From Pseudomonas libanensis (lineage in GTDB: Bacteria; Pseudomonadota; Gammaproteobacteria; Pseudomonadales; Pseudomonadaceae), in assembly GCF_001439685.1 (NCBI RefSeq), contig NZ_JYLH01000001.1, forward strand, positions 62,001 to 126,000: a DNA stretch of 64,000 bases, in the 5' to 3' direction. The translations under genes were made by a program, and so were the position numbers. This document shows, one piece after another, positions 7,519 to 16,435 of the stretch; the first letter of the stretch is position 1; the number at the start of each line of letters is the position of its first letter. Under the pieces are notes generated by a model. That model did no database searches. It was not told where the DNA came from and saw nothing but the letters and a program-made list of their open reading frames with translations.

Positions 7519-7980
7519 AAGCAGCAATGCGGGTACGGAAGCCCCTGCAAGCAAGCAGAAAGCTTTCGCATACGGTCAACGGATCGCCAAATCCGATCAC
7601 CCTGTTGGGCGACCGCCGGACTATAAGCCCCTCACCCAAAACCGCGCAAGGCATCACCGCAATGGCACCACCCGTCACGCAATGCCATCCATTGTGAAGC
7701 ATCTCCCCCTTTGCCTTTGAACATTTCGTTTATCCCAGTGTCTTTACCCCGCCCACCCGCAATCGGTCGGGCTGCATGGACTGCATCGTTTTCAAATGAC
7801 ATTAAGGATTAATGTGAACCTCTCCCCTTTATGGCCCCCTTTCTGCCACCGCTCGCGGTGCATTGGCTCGCGCCCCGAATTTGCGGGGGCACCTGGGGGA
7901 CATCCTTCGGATCAATTGATCCTTTCGCTCAGCACACCTACTGCCGCCGGGCGTATTGGCGGCATTGACCTCTGTAGTTC
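7519..7980. other. Intergenic region upstream of the autotransporter
   Basis: No gene is supported here. On the minus strand it holds the promoter side of the structured leader RNA. On the plus strand it holds the leader of the autotransporter gene. No clear terminator, repeat or regulator site was recognised. Confidence 0.4.
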
Positions 7981-7992
7981 ATGGAGTTTGAA

Positions 7993-10581
7993 ATGAAGCG
8001 CAAGCAGTTCCAGAAAAGTCTGTTGGCAATCATGGTCGGCGCGATCAGCACCCAGGTGCTGGCAGTCGAGTTCGACCTGGGTCAGGGTAAGAATATTTGG
8101 GCCAATGAGACGTTTAACGAGCCGGTGACCATTACCGGTCAGTTTTCCCGCGTGGTCGACGCCAACACCACCGACCCCGCAGGCTTGGGATTTGCCAACA
8201 CCCAAATTCAAGGTTCGCTGATCAACCGCGCAGACATCACGCTGGACTCGCAAGGCCGCACCATCCGTGCGATCGCCATCGACCCGATGTTCTGGACCGG
8301 CCCGACCGGTTTGGCCCCGAGCACTGTCACCGGGGATGTGGTTCAGGCAGGCAACGTGCTGATGCGCAACGGCGCCTATGAAGGGCTTGAGATCGGCCCC
8401 ACCACCATTGGTGGCAGCCTTATCAACTCAGGCACCATCCGCTCCACGCCTCCCGTGGGTACCGTGACGACGCCCGGCTACCTGGGCGGCGGTGAAGGTA
8501 TTTACCTGCACGGCACCACCATTGCGGGTGACGTTTCCAACACCGGTGTGATCGACATGGCCGGCCCGGGCGCGATTGGGTTGATCCTTGACATCAACGG
8601 CGACACGCCGACCACCATCGGCGGCAAAATCCTCAACACGGGCTCGATTACCGCCACAGGCGAAGGCGCTTGGGGTGTGGAAGTGGAAACTGACACCAGC
8701 CCCCTGCGTATTGAAAACAGTGGCCTGATTTCCGCCAATGGCGATGAGGCGAAAGGGCTGTTTCTCTACGGCGGCACCTTCGATTACATCCTCAACACCG
8801 GCACCATTGAAGCCAAGGGCGCGTCTGCCAATGCCTTCGATCTTTCCGGCGCCAGCTTTGCGCAGAACAGCGCCACGGGCGCACGCGGCATCGTCAACCG
8901 CGGCCTCATCGTGGCGGATGGCACTGCTATCCATGTGGATACGGCCGAGCAGGTTGCGAGCTTTGAAATCAACCAGCAAGCCGGCGAAATCCGCAGCAAC
9001 AGTGGCATCGCCGTCGACGCCAACAATCTTGCGAGCCTGAACTGGACCGGCGGCAAAATCACCGGCGACCTGCTCAACCTCAGCGCCGTCAACATCGACG
9101 GCCAGGCGGCTTTCACCGGCAGCCGTATCATTGCGCCGGTGTCGGTCAACTCGGGTTCGCTGAACCTCTCCGCACCTGGCACCGCCATCACCGGCGATCT
9201 CAATGTGGCCAGCGGCGCAGGTATTGATATGCACCTGGCCGACAGTGTAGTGCCGACCACGCCGTATCTCACCGTTAACGGCACCGCCAACCTGGCCCAG
9301 GCTTCCAAGCTGACGGTCAGTGCCAACCCGGGCGACTTCGCGGCGCCTAAAGCCGGCACGCAATACACCTTGCTGCAAGCCACCAACGTGCAGAACAACG
9401 GCGTGGCCGTCGCCAGCGCGTCGTCGTTGCTGGACGTGCTCAGCTACTCGGCCGATGCGCAGACGGTCAAGGCCGTGGTGGCGGTGAAAAGCGATCAGCA
9501 GGTGCAACAGGAGTTGGCGGGTGTGAGTGCGGGGGCATCGGCTGCAACCGCGGTCAACGTGTTGAAAAACGATGTGCTCGGTAAACTCAACCAGAACGAC
9601 CCGGTGTTCCAGAGCCTGGCCAACGCCGGGACTGCACAGCAACTGGCGCAGCTCGCCGATCAGCTCACGCCAGACGTCAACCGTGGCGCCCTCGACGTGG
9701 CCCTGTCCGGGCAAACCGTGGTCAACGGTGCGATCTTCAACCGCCTCACCGACCAGCGTGAAAGCCACCAGGTCGGCGGTGTGTGGGTGCAGGGCCTGAG
9801 CAGCAACATGGACCAGGACGGTCGTGGCGGCAACAACGGTTACTCGGCCAACAGCAGCGGTATGGCGGTGGGTGTGGACGGTCGCTTGAACGACACCACC
9901 ACCCTGGGCGTGGCCTACAGCTACCTGAACTCGAACATTCATTCGGACCTGGGCAACAAGACCGACGTCGAAGGCCACGCGCTGTCGCTGTACGGCAACT
10001 GGGCGCTGCAGAACTGGTTCGTGGATGGCAGCCTCAGCTACGGCCATAACGAGAACGACAGCAAGCGCCACGTTGCGGGCACCACGGCCAAGGGCAGCTA
10101 CGACAGCAATGTGTTGTCGGCCAGCGTGATCGGCGGCTACAGCTTCAAACCGACCCAGGCGGTGGTGATCGAGCCGCGTGTGGCCGCGCGCTATGCCAAC
10201 GTGCGCATGGATGGGTTTACCGAGAAAGGTTCGTCGGCGGCCTTGAGCACCGCTTCGCAGCGTTATGAAGTGGGTGAGTTGGGTGCCGGTGTGCGTTTGG
10301 CGGCCAACCTGCCGTTGAGCGCCGGGACGCTGCAACCGGAAGCGACCTTGATGGCCTACCACGACTTGATGGGTGACCGCGTGGCGCAAACCTCCAACTT
10401 CGTGGCCGGTGGTTCGGCGTTTACCGTCACCGGTGCGTCGGTGGCGCGTGACAGCTACGAGGCCAGTGTGGGTGTGAATTACAAGGTGTCGGACTTCACC
10501 GTCGGCGCCAGCTACACCCGCCAGGCGCGTAGCGGTTTCGATGCGGACGGCGTGATGCTCAAGGCGCGCTACGCGTTCTAA
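7993..10581 (+). CDS. Autotransporter (type Va) with beta-solenoid passenger
   Basis: 862 residues from the ATG at 7993, preferred over 7981 because GGAG lies 8 nt upstream. An N-terminal signal peptide (KRKQFQKSLLAIMVGA... ending AQVLA-like at about residue 22) is followed by a Gly/Thr/Asn-rich passenger (residues ~25-500). Its repeats have the form I.G.L.N.G.I (for example GGSLINSGTI, GGKILNTGSI, YILNTGTIEAKG), as in right-handed beta-helix adhesins. The last ~270 residues (from VGGVWVQGLSSNM) form the 12-strand translocator barrel and end in aromatic ARYAF, the outer-membrane signal. No protease or lipase motif was seen. Likely a surface adhesin or aggregation factor. Confidence 0.9.
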   Translation: MKRKQFQKSLLAIMVGAISTQVLAVEFDLGQGKNIWANETFNEPVTITGQFSRVVDANTTDPAGLGFANTQIQGSLINRADITLDSQGRTIRAIAIDPMFWTGPTGLAPSTVTGDVVQAGNVLMRNGAYEGLEIGPTTIGGSLINSGTIRSTPPVGTVTTPGYLGGGEGIYLHGTTIAGDVSNTGVIDMAGPGAIGLILDINGDTPTTIGGKILNTGSITATGEGAWGVEVETDTSPLRIENSGLISANGDEAKGLFLYGGTFDYILNTGTIEAKGASANAFDLSGASFAQNSATGARGIVNRGLIVADGTAIHVDTAEQVASFEINQQAGEIRSNSGIAVDANNLASLNWTGGKITGDLLNLSAVNIDGQAAFTGSRIIAPVSVNSGSLNLSAPGTAITGDLNVASGAGIDMHLADSVVPTTPYLTVNGTANLAQASKLTVSANPGDFAAPKAGTQYTLLQATNVQNNGVAVASASSLLDVLSYSADAQTVKAVVAVKSDQQVQQELAGVSAGASAATAVNVLKNDVLGKLNQNDPVFQSLANAGTAQQLAQLADQLTPDVNRGALDVALSGQTVVNGAIFNRLTDQRESHQVGGVWVQGLSSNMDQDGRGGNNGYSANSSGMAVGVDGRLNDTTTLGVAYSYLNSNIHSDLGNKTDVEGHALSLYGNWALQNWFVDGSLSYGHNENDSKRHVAGTTAKGSYDSNVLSASVIGGYSFKPTQAVVIEPRVAARYANVRMDGFTEKGSSAALSTASQRYEVGELGAGVRLAANLPLSAGTLQPEATLMAYHDLMGDRVAQTSNFVAGGSAFTVTGASVARDSYEASVGVNYKVSDFTVGASYTRQARSGFDADGVMLKARYAF

Positions 10582-10599
10582 GCAACACCGCAAAACAAA

Positions 10600-10690
10600 G
10601 TGTGGGAGGGGGCTTGCTCCCGATAGCTGTGAATCAGTCAATGATGTGTTGACTGACTCACCGCCATCGGGGGCAAGCCCCCTCCCACAT
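10600..10690. repeat. REPIN (paired REP sequences)
   Basis: GTGGGAGGGGGCTTGCTCCC and its inverted partner GGGGGCAAGCCCCCTCCCAC flank a ~45 bp centre. It separates the convergent autotransporter and lipoprotein genes. Confidence 0.9.
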
Positions 10691-10719
10691 TAGATTTGTG
10701 TGAATCCGCAGCGTTCGGG

Positions 10720-11307
10720 TCAGAACAACTTGCGCTGCACCGCTTCATCCAGCGTGCTGCGCGTCAACGCTTCTACCACTTCGCGGGTGTCTGCCTGGAA
10801 CGGGATGCCCACGATCAGCACCAGGTGCATCCAGGTGCGTATCGACTCGCTCTTCTTGACTCGGCCCAGTTCCTTGCCGTCTTTGTCCTTGAACACGGTT
10901 TCCAGGGTGAAGGTGTTCTTGGCTGTAGACGGGATGATGAAGAACGTCACGCCAGTGATGATCGCCGAGGCCATGCTGAACTGTTCGTTGTTGTACAGGG
11001 TGGCGTCGGCGTAGATGTCCGAGTCGACCTTATCGGTGCTCACCCGTGCAAAACGGTTGGACTGGCGGAACCCATCAGCCACGGCTTTCTCCCACAGGGC
11101 AGCGGGAGCGCCGGCAGCGGCGTTGGCGGGGCCGCCGTTGATTTGGTTCATCCCGGTGGTGCGTACGTACGCCGTCGGTTTCTGTGCCGGTGCGTTGGCG
11201 GTGGGTGGCCAGGTTTGCACGGGTGGCAGTTCGTGCTGCGAATAGGACACGCAGCCCGTCAGCAAGACTGCCGCGAGTACCAGGCCGTGCTTGATCAATC
11301 CTTTCAT
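10720..11307 (-). CDS. Lipoprotein, unknown function (DUF4823-like)
   Basis: 195 residues. The lipobox LLTGC (Cys at ~19) follows a short basic, hydrophobic signal (MKGLIKHGLVLAAVL). The mature domain includes ALWEKAVADGFRQSN (helix) and a hydrophobic segment FSMASAIITGVTFFIIPST near residue 115 that could be a membrane hairpin. It is transcribed after the lipoprotein at 11935, 16 bp downstream, so the two probably form an operon divergent from the CsgG-type trio. Family assignment is tentative. Confidence 0.75.
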   Translation of the reverse strand: MKGLIKHGLVLAAVLLTGCVSYSQHELPPVQTWPPTANAPAQKPTAYVRTTGMNQINGGPANAAAGAPAALWEKAVADGFRQSNRFARVSTDKVDSDIYADATLYNNEQFSMASAIITGVTFFIIPSTAKNTFTLETVFKDKDGKELGRVKKSESIRTWMHLVLIVGIPFQADTREVVEALTRSTLDEAVQRKLF

Positions 11308-11323
11308 GTGGTGCTCCCTGGGG

Positions 11324-11935
11324 TTACGGTTTGGCCAGTTTGGCGGTGGCAGTGTCGAGCAGTTGCGCGACGAGTTCGTTCAGTTGTTTGGCGCCCATGG
11401 TGGGGGCCCAGTATTCGCGCCCGTAGAGGCCCACATTGCGCTCGAACTTGACCTCTTGCTTGCTGCTGGCCAGTTCCTTGCCGTCGCGACCGACAATCAC
11501 CAGGTCGCCGGCCAAGTCGAAGGTGTCGACAAATATCGGACCGTTGACCCAGATCCAGATCGTCAACGTCAGCAATGCGCCGGGCACGTAGCCCGGGTGT
11601 ACGCCGCGATGGCCTTTAAGAGACGTCATGTTGAATTTCAGCGAAACATCCTGCTCGCCAAGGCGCACGGGGTATTCGGTGACCTGCTTGAAGTAACCGG
11701 CCGTGCGCACGTATTGATTGAGTTGCAGAGTCAAGGATCGGCTGATCGCGGTTTTGTTGGCATCGTTGACGTCGGCGGCACTGACCGTCACATCAGCGAT
11801 TTGCGCACTGCGTGGGCTGCTGACAGAAGCCGGATGCAGCGGGGCGCCGATAGGGCCGGTGACGGTGTAGGACACACAACCTGTCATCGACAGCGCGGCG
11901 ATCAGGGCCGCCGCCCGCAAGAGGATTTTCAACAC
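11324..11935 (-). CDS. Lipoprotein, unknown function
   Basis: 203 residues with lipobox SMTGC (Cys at ~19), then CVSYTVTGPIGAPL. The segment KQVTEYPVRLGEQDVSLKFN and a hydrophobic stretch PGALLTLTIWIWVNGPIF (~135-152) mirror the layout of its downstream partner, so the two may be distant paralogues. It is the first gene of a two-gene unit divergent from the CsgG/DUF4810/DUF799 operon across a 271 bp gap (11936-12206), which must carry both promoters. Confidence 0.75.
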   Translation of the reverse strand: MLKILLRAAALIAALSMTGCVSYTVTGPIGAPLHPASVSSPRSAQIADVTVSAADVNDANKTAISRSLTLQLNQYVRTAGYFKQVTEYPVRLGEQDVSLKFNMTSLKGHRGVHPGYVPGALLTLTIWIWVNGPIFVDTFDLAGDLVIVGRDGKELASSKQEVKFERNVGLYGREYWAPTMGAKQLNELVAQLLDTATAKLAKP

Positions 11936-12206
11936 GCAATATCCTTATTAATGAATGAACCAGTCCAGGGTCTCGACCCGTTGGCTCATAACTTTAGGGC
12001 TGGTCCAATTTATCTTCCCCAGCAACCCGCTCATTATTTGAACCTGCGGTTGGCCGAAACATCTTGAGAACCGCTCTCAACCCCGTAAAATGCCGCAGCC
12101 GTTGCATCACAGTCTTTCAGGGAAGAATTCAGGCCAGCGTATTGTCAGGCTGCCTAACTCCTTGGAAAACCCAGCAACGCTGATTTCCTCACCCAAGGAG
12201 CACCCT

Positions 12207-12887
12207 GTGAAGACACTGTCCAAAATTCTGCTGTCGGGCCTCACCGCCGCGGCGCTGTTGACCGTGGCCGGTTGCGCCACCGAGAGCAACCGCGCGATGC
12301 CGGTGGAGCAAGTCGCCAGCGCCCACGTGGCCTATTCCGGCGTGCGTGTGCCGATTGCCGTGGGCAAGTTCGACAACCGCTCCAGCTACATGCGCGGCAT
12401 CTTCTCCGATGGCGTCGACCGTCTCGGCGGCCAGGCCAAGACCATTCTCATCACCCATTTACAGCAGACCAACCGCTTCAGCGTGCTGGACCGCGACAAC
12501 ATGGGCGAGATCTCCCAGGAAGCCAAGATCAAAGGCACCGTGCAGAAGCTCAAGGGCGCTGACTACGTGGTAACCGGCGATGTAACCGAGTTCGGTCGCA
12601 AAGAAACCGGCGACCGCCAGCTGTTCGGCATCCTCGGCCGTGGCAAGACCCAAGTGGCCTACGCCAAAGTCGCGTTGAACATCGTCAACATCAACACCTC
12701 CGAAGTGGTGTATTCCACCCAGGGCGCCGGTGAGTACGCGCTGTCCAACCGTGAAGTGGTCGGCTTCGGCGGCACCGCCAGCTACGACTCCACCCTCAAT
12801 GGCAAGGTTCTCGACCTGGCCATGCGCGAAGCGATCAACCGCCTGGTCGACGGCATCAATGCCGGCGCCTGGAACCCGCGCAACTGA
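12207..12887 (+). CDS. CsgG/HfaB-family lipoprotein
   Basis: 226 residues from the GTG at 12207, chosen because AAGGAG lies just upstream and it gives a proper lipoprotein signal (KTLSKILLSGLTAAALLTVAGC; Cys near residue 23). The CsgG core is recognisable: VPIAVGKFDNRSSY, then LITHLQQTNRFSVLDRDN, GADYVVTGDVTEF and ALNIVNINTSEVVYST. In curli systems CsgG forms an outer-membrane secretion pore. Here no curli gene is present, and the partners are DUF4810 and DUF799 lipoproteins, a recurrent trio in proteobacteria (also around Neisseria GNA1162). Confidence 0.9.
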   Translation: MKTLSKILLSGLTAAALLTVAGCATESNRAMPVEQVASAHVAYSGVRVPIAVGKFDNRSSYMRGIFSDGVDRLGGQAKTILITHLQQTNRFSVLDRDNMGEISQEAKIKGTVQKLKGADYVVTGDVTEFGRKETGDRQLFGILGRGKTQVAYAKVALNIVNINTSEVVYSTQGAGEYALSNREVVGFGGTASYDSTLNGKVLDLAMREAINRLVDGINAGAWNPRN

Positions 12888-12916
12888 TCAGCAACACCTC
12901 AAGGAGCAGTACACGG

Positions 12917-13279
12917 ATGAGCAAGGCAGTTAAGTTGGCGCTGATGCTGACAGCAATCGCAACGGTAGCCGGGTGCCAGACGGCGCCCCAGCCCCTGTAT
13001 CAATGGGAGAGCTACCAGCCGCAGGTTTACGAGTACTTCAAGGGCGAGCCCAAGGAAGCACAGGTGGAAGCACTGGAGCGCGACCTGCAGAAGATCAACG
13101 CCAGTGGCCGCAAGGCGCCGCCGGGTTACCACGCGCACCTGGGCATGCTGTACATGAACATGGGCAAGGATGACCAGATGGTGCAGGAGTTTCGCACCGA
13201 GAAGGCCCTGTTCCCCGAGTCCGCTGCGTACATGGACTTTCTGCTGAAAAACGCCAAGACCGGAGTCGCCACCAAATGA
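12917..13279 (+). CDS. DUF4810 lipoprotein
   Basis: 120 residues; lipobox TVAGC (Cys ~20) then a short helical domain with LYQWESYQPQVYEYFKG, the conserved start of DUF4810, and LGMLYMNMGKDDQMVQEF, a TPR-like helix pair. The last codons overlap the next gene by 4 bp, indicating translational coupling. Second gene of the CsgG-type trio. Role unknown; probably an accessory of the outer-membrane complex. Confidence 0.9.
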   Translation: MSKAVKLALMLTAIATVAGCQTAPQPLYQWESYQPQVYEYFKGEPKEAQVEALERDLQKINASGRKAPPGYHAHLGMLYMNMGKDDQMVQEFRTEKALFPESAAYMDFLLKNAKTGVATK

Positions 13280-13926
13280 GCCTGTTAAAACTCACCGGCG
13301 CCTTGCTGGCCCTGGCGTTGCTCGGCGGTTGCGCCGCGCCCAAGACGGTTGATTATTCGGCGTACAAGCAGGCGCGGCCCAAGTCGATCCTGGTACTGCC
13401 GCCGATCAACGAATCGCCGGAAGTGCAGGCGTCCTACAGCCTGGTGTCGCAAGTCACCTACCCGTTGGCCGAAGCCGGCTACTACGTGCTGCCGATTGCC
13501 CTGGTGGACGAAACCTTCCGCCAGAACGGCCTGACCACCGCCAACGATATCCAGGCGGTACTGCCGGCCAAGCTGCATGACATCTTCGGTGCCGACGCGG
13601 CGCTGTACATCACCGTCAGCGAGTACGGCACCAAGTACATGCTGATCTCCAGCGACACCTCGGTGACGGCCTCGGCCAAACTGGTGGACCTGCGCACCGG
13701 CACCACCCTGTGGACCGGTTCAGCACGGGCGTCGAGCGAGGAGGGCAACAATAACGGCGGCGGCCTGGTGGGCATGCTGATCACGGCGGCGGTCAAGCAG
13801 GTGATCAACAGCTCTACCGATGCGGCGCATCCGATTGCCGGTATCACCAGTGCACGCCTGCTGTCGGCAGGGCAACGCACCGGCATCTTGTACGGCCCGC
13901 GTAACCCGAAATACGGCACGGACTAG
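13276..13926 (+). CDS. DUF799 (GNA1162-like) lipoprotein
   Basis: 216 residues with lipobox LLGGC (Cys ~19). The mature part starts PKSILVLPPINESPEVQASY, continues VTYPLAEAGYYVLPIALVDETFRQNG and ALYITVSEYGTKYMLISSD, all typical of DUF799, whose Neisseria member GNA1162 has a fold resembling TolB-type proteins. Third gene of the trio, overlapping DUF4810 by 4 bp. The operon ends before a REPIN. Confidence 0.9.
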   Translation: MSLLKLTGALLALALLGGCAAPKTVDYSAYKQARPKSILVLPPINESPEVQASYSLVSQVTYPLAEAGYYVLPIALVDETFRQNGLTTANDIQAVLPAKLHDIFGADAALYITVSEYGTKYMLISSDTSVTASAKLVDLRTGTTLWTGSARASSEEGNNNGGGLVGMLITAAVKQVINSSTDAAHPIAGITSARLLSAGQRTGILYGPRNPKYGTD

Positions 13927-13945
13927 GAGAACACCGCCATTCAAA

Positions 13946-14033
13946 TGTGTGTGGCTTGCCTGCGATAGCGGAGGGCCAGTGCTGGAAAGGCTGGCTGACA
14001 CACCGCTATCGCAGGCAAGCCAGCTCCCACACT
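13946..14033. repeat. REPIN (GCTATCGCAGGCAAGC type)
   Basis: GTGGCTTGCCTGCGATAGC and its inverted partner GCTATCGCAGGCAAGCCAGC flank a ~40 bp centre. A second REP subtype, also seen at 46102 and 59261. Confidence 0.85.
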
Positions 14034-14125
14034 GATAGGGGGTGAATTCCAAGGGTTTAACCCGAACCTCACGCATTTCGCGTCTGACCTTGTGAACGGC
14101 TCATTCATTCACGAGGTTCAGCCCC

Positions 14126-15748
14126 ATGTCCCGCCCTCTGCTTTACCTGCGTCCCGCTGCCCAAGGCTTTACCGTTACCCTGCTGGTAGCGCTGGCCGGG
14201 TGTGGGCTGTCTTCCTCACCCGAGGTGGCCAAACCCGCACAACCCATCGCCGAGTTGCACAGCGCGCCAGTTGAGGGCGCGATGGCCAAACGCATGGCCA
14301 TGCTGGCACCGATGAGGGGGCGTGAAATGGCGATGATGAATGACCGCAGCGAACCCCGCGAGCAATACGCCAACCTGCCTGACAACCCCGTGCACCGCGT
14401 CGCCGAAACCCCGGTCTCCACCTTCAGCGTGGATGTCGACACGGGCAGCTACGCCAATGTAAGGCGCTTCCTCAACCAAGGCCGCCTGCCGCCCGAAGGC
14501 GCGGTGCGATTGGAGGAAATGGTCAATTACTTCCCTTACACCTACGCGCTGCCCACCGATGGCTCACCCTTTGGCGTCACCACCGAAGTCGCCGCCACGC
14601 CGTGGAACCCGCGCACAAAACTGCTGCGCATTGGCATCAAGGCCTCCGATAAAACCGTGGCCGAACTGGCGCCCGCCAACCTGGTTTTTCTGGTGGACGT
14701 GTCCGGCTCCATGGACCGTCGCGAAGGTTTGCCGTTGGTGAAAAGCACGTTGAAATTGCTGGTGGACCAACTGCGCGATCAGGACCGCGTGTCATTGGTG
14801 GTCTATGCCGGCGAATCCCGTGTGGTACTCAAGCCCACCTCTGGGCATGACAAAGCCAAGATCCGCAACGCCATCGACCAACTCACCGCCGGTGGCTCCA
14901 CCGCAGGCGCCTCCGGCATCGAGCTGGCCTACCAGATGGCCCGCGAAGGCTTTATCGACCAGGGTATCAACCGCATCCTGCTGGCCACCGACGGCGACTT
15001 CAACGTGGGCATCAGCGACTTCGACAGCCTCAAGCAAATGGCGGTCGAGCAGCGTAAAAGCGGCGTGTCCCTGACCACCCTGGGCTTTGGTGTGGGTAAC
15101 TACAACGAACACCTGATGGAACAACTGGCCGATGCGGGCGATGGCAATTACGCCTACATCGACAACCTGCGTGAAGCGCGCAAGGTGCTGGTGGAGCAGC
15201 TCAGCTCGACCCTGGCTGTGGTCGCCCGGGATGTGAAGTTGCAGGTGGAATTCAACCCCGCGCAGGTCAGTGAGTACCGACTGCTGGGCTATGAAAACCG
15301 CGCCTTGAAGCGTGAGGATTTCAACAACGACAAGGTCGATGCCGGCGAAATCGGCGCGGGGCATACGCTGACCGCGCTGTACGAAATCGTCCCCAAGGGC
15401 GAGAAGGGCTGGTTGGAGCCTTTGCGCTATGCCGTCGCGCCTGCGGTTGAAGGCAAATCCGACGAGCTGGCGATGCTACGGGTGCGCTACAAGCCTGCTG
15501 CGGGTGGCAACAGCCAATTGATCGAACGCCCCATCGCCAACCAGCCCACCCCGGCCAGCGATGACCTGCGCTTCTCGGCCGCCGTTGCCGCGTTCGCCCA
15601 ACAGCTCAAGAGTGATGGCCGCTACACTGGCGACATGAGTTTGCAGGACACCGCCAAACTTGCCCGCTCGGCCCGCGGCGATGACCCGTTCGGCCTGCGC
15701 AACGAATTCGTGCAACTGGTGGAGTTGGCCCAAAGCCTCAAACCCTGA
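14126..15748 (+). CDS. YfbK-type von Willebrand factor A lipoprotein
   Basis: 540 residues. A lipobox LAGC (Cys ~29) follows the signal. The VWA N-terminal domain starts at VHRVAETPVSTFSVDVDTGSY in the first third. A VWA domain carries an intact MIDAS (DVSGSM near residue 190, Thr and Asp further on: ATDGDFN). A C-terminal DUF3520-like domain ends at FVQLVELAQ. Such proteins bind metal-dependent ligands at the envelope, but their ligand is unknown. The ECF sigma factor begins 114 bp downstream, a frequent association that suggests one envelope-stress or signalling module. Confidence 0.85.
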   Translation: MSRPLLYLRPAAQGFTVTLLVALAGCGLSSSPEVAKPAQPIAELHSAPVEGAMAKRMAMLAPMRGREMAMMNDRSEPREQYANLPDNPVHRVAETPVSTFSVDVDTGSYANVRRFLNQGRLPPEGAVRLEEMVNYFPYTYALPTDGSPFGVTTEVAATPWNPRTKLLRIGIKASDKTVAELAPANLVFLVDVSGSMDRREGLPLVKSTLKLLVDQLRDQDRVSLVVYAGESRVVLKPTSGHDKAKIRNAIDQLTAGGSTAGASGIELAYQMAREGFIDQGINRILLATDGDFNVGISDFDSLKQMAVEQRKSGVSLTTLGFGVGNYNEHLMEQLADAGDGNYAYIDNLREARKVLVEQLSSTLAVVARDVKLQVEFNPAQVSEYRLLGYENRALKREDFNNDKVDAGEIGAGHTLTALYEIVPKGEKGWLEPLRYAVAPAVEGKSDELAMLRVRYKPAAGGNSQLIERPIANQPTPASDDLRFSAAVAAFAQQLKSDGRYTGDMSLQDTAKLARSARGDDPFGLRNEFVQLVELAQSLKP

Positions 15749-15862
15749 TCTGGCCCGCAACAATGTGCAAATGTGGGAGGGTTCAAGCCCTAATGTCGGT
15801 CAGTTAAGCGCAGACCCCACAGTTAGATCAGCTTCGACTGAAAGAAAGGAGTTCACTATTAG

Positions 15863-16435
15863 ATGGCCGTTCCAGACGACTCACCCAGCGACGAATCGCT
15901 GCTGGCCCGCTACCGAACCGGTGACGCTGGCGCATTCGAAGCCCTGTACACGCGCCACCGCCAGGGCCTGTACCGCTTTCTCGTGTCCCTGTGCAACAAG
16001 GCTGAACTGGCTGAAGAAATCTACCAGGACACCTGGCTCAGCCTGATCCGCAGCAACACCCAGCCACAGGGCCGGGCGAGTTTTCGTACGTGGTTGTTCC
16101 AGATCGCCCGCAACCGCCTGATCGACCACTGGCGCAAGCACGGTATCCACAACCCCTTGCACGACAGCTACGATGAGCAACTGCACGCCCAACCCGACAG
16201 CAGCGCCGGCCCCGAGCAACAACTGAGCCTGAGCCGCGACCAGGCGCGCCTCGACGCCGCCCTGCAAGACTTGCCCGAAGACCAGCGCGAAGTCTTCCTG
16301 CTGCGCCTGCACGGCGAGCTCGAAGTACCGCAGATCGCCACCCTCACCGGCGCCCCGCTGGAAACCGTAAAAAGCCGCCTGCGCTACGCCCAGCAGAAAC
16401 TGCGCCGCCTGTTGGCCGAGGAGATACCCGCATGA
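15863..16435 (+). CDS. ECF RNA polymerase sigma factor
   Basis: 190 residues with sigma-70 region 2 (FEALYTRHRQGLYRFLVSLC..AEEIYQDTWLSLI) and region 4 (LQDLPEDQREVFLLRLHGEL..IATLTGAPLETVKSRLRYA). No region 1.1 or 3, so it is an extracytoplasmic-function type. The Shine-Dalgarno AAGGAG precedes the ATG. It overlaps the next gene by 4 bp (ATGA), pairing it with its probable anti-sigma. I did not find an autoregulatory promoter. Confidence 0.92.
   Translation: MAVPDDSPSDESLLARYRTGDAGAFEALYTRHRQGLYRFLVSLCNKAELAEEIYQDTWLSLIRSNTQPQGRASFRTWLFQIARNRLIDHWRKHGIHNPLHDSYDEQLHAQPDSSAGPEQQLSLSRDQARLDAALQDLPEDQREVFLLRLHGELEVPQIATLTGAPLETVKSRLRYAQQKLRRLLAEEIPA

Noticed and set aside
8428..10641. 737-codon open frame on the minus strand
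   Set aside because: Antisense shadow of the autotransporter gene; Arg/His/Val-rich with no recognisable domain.
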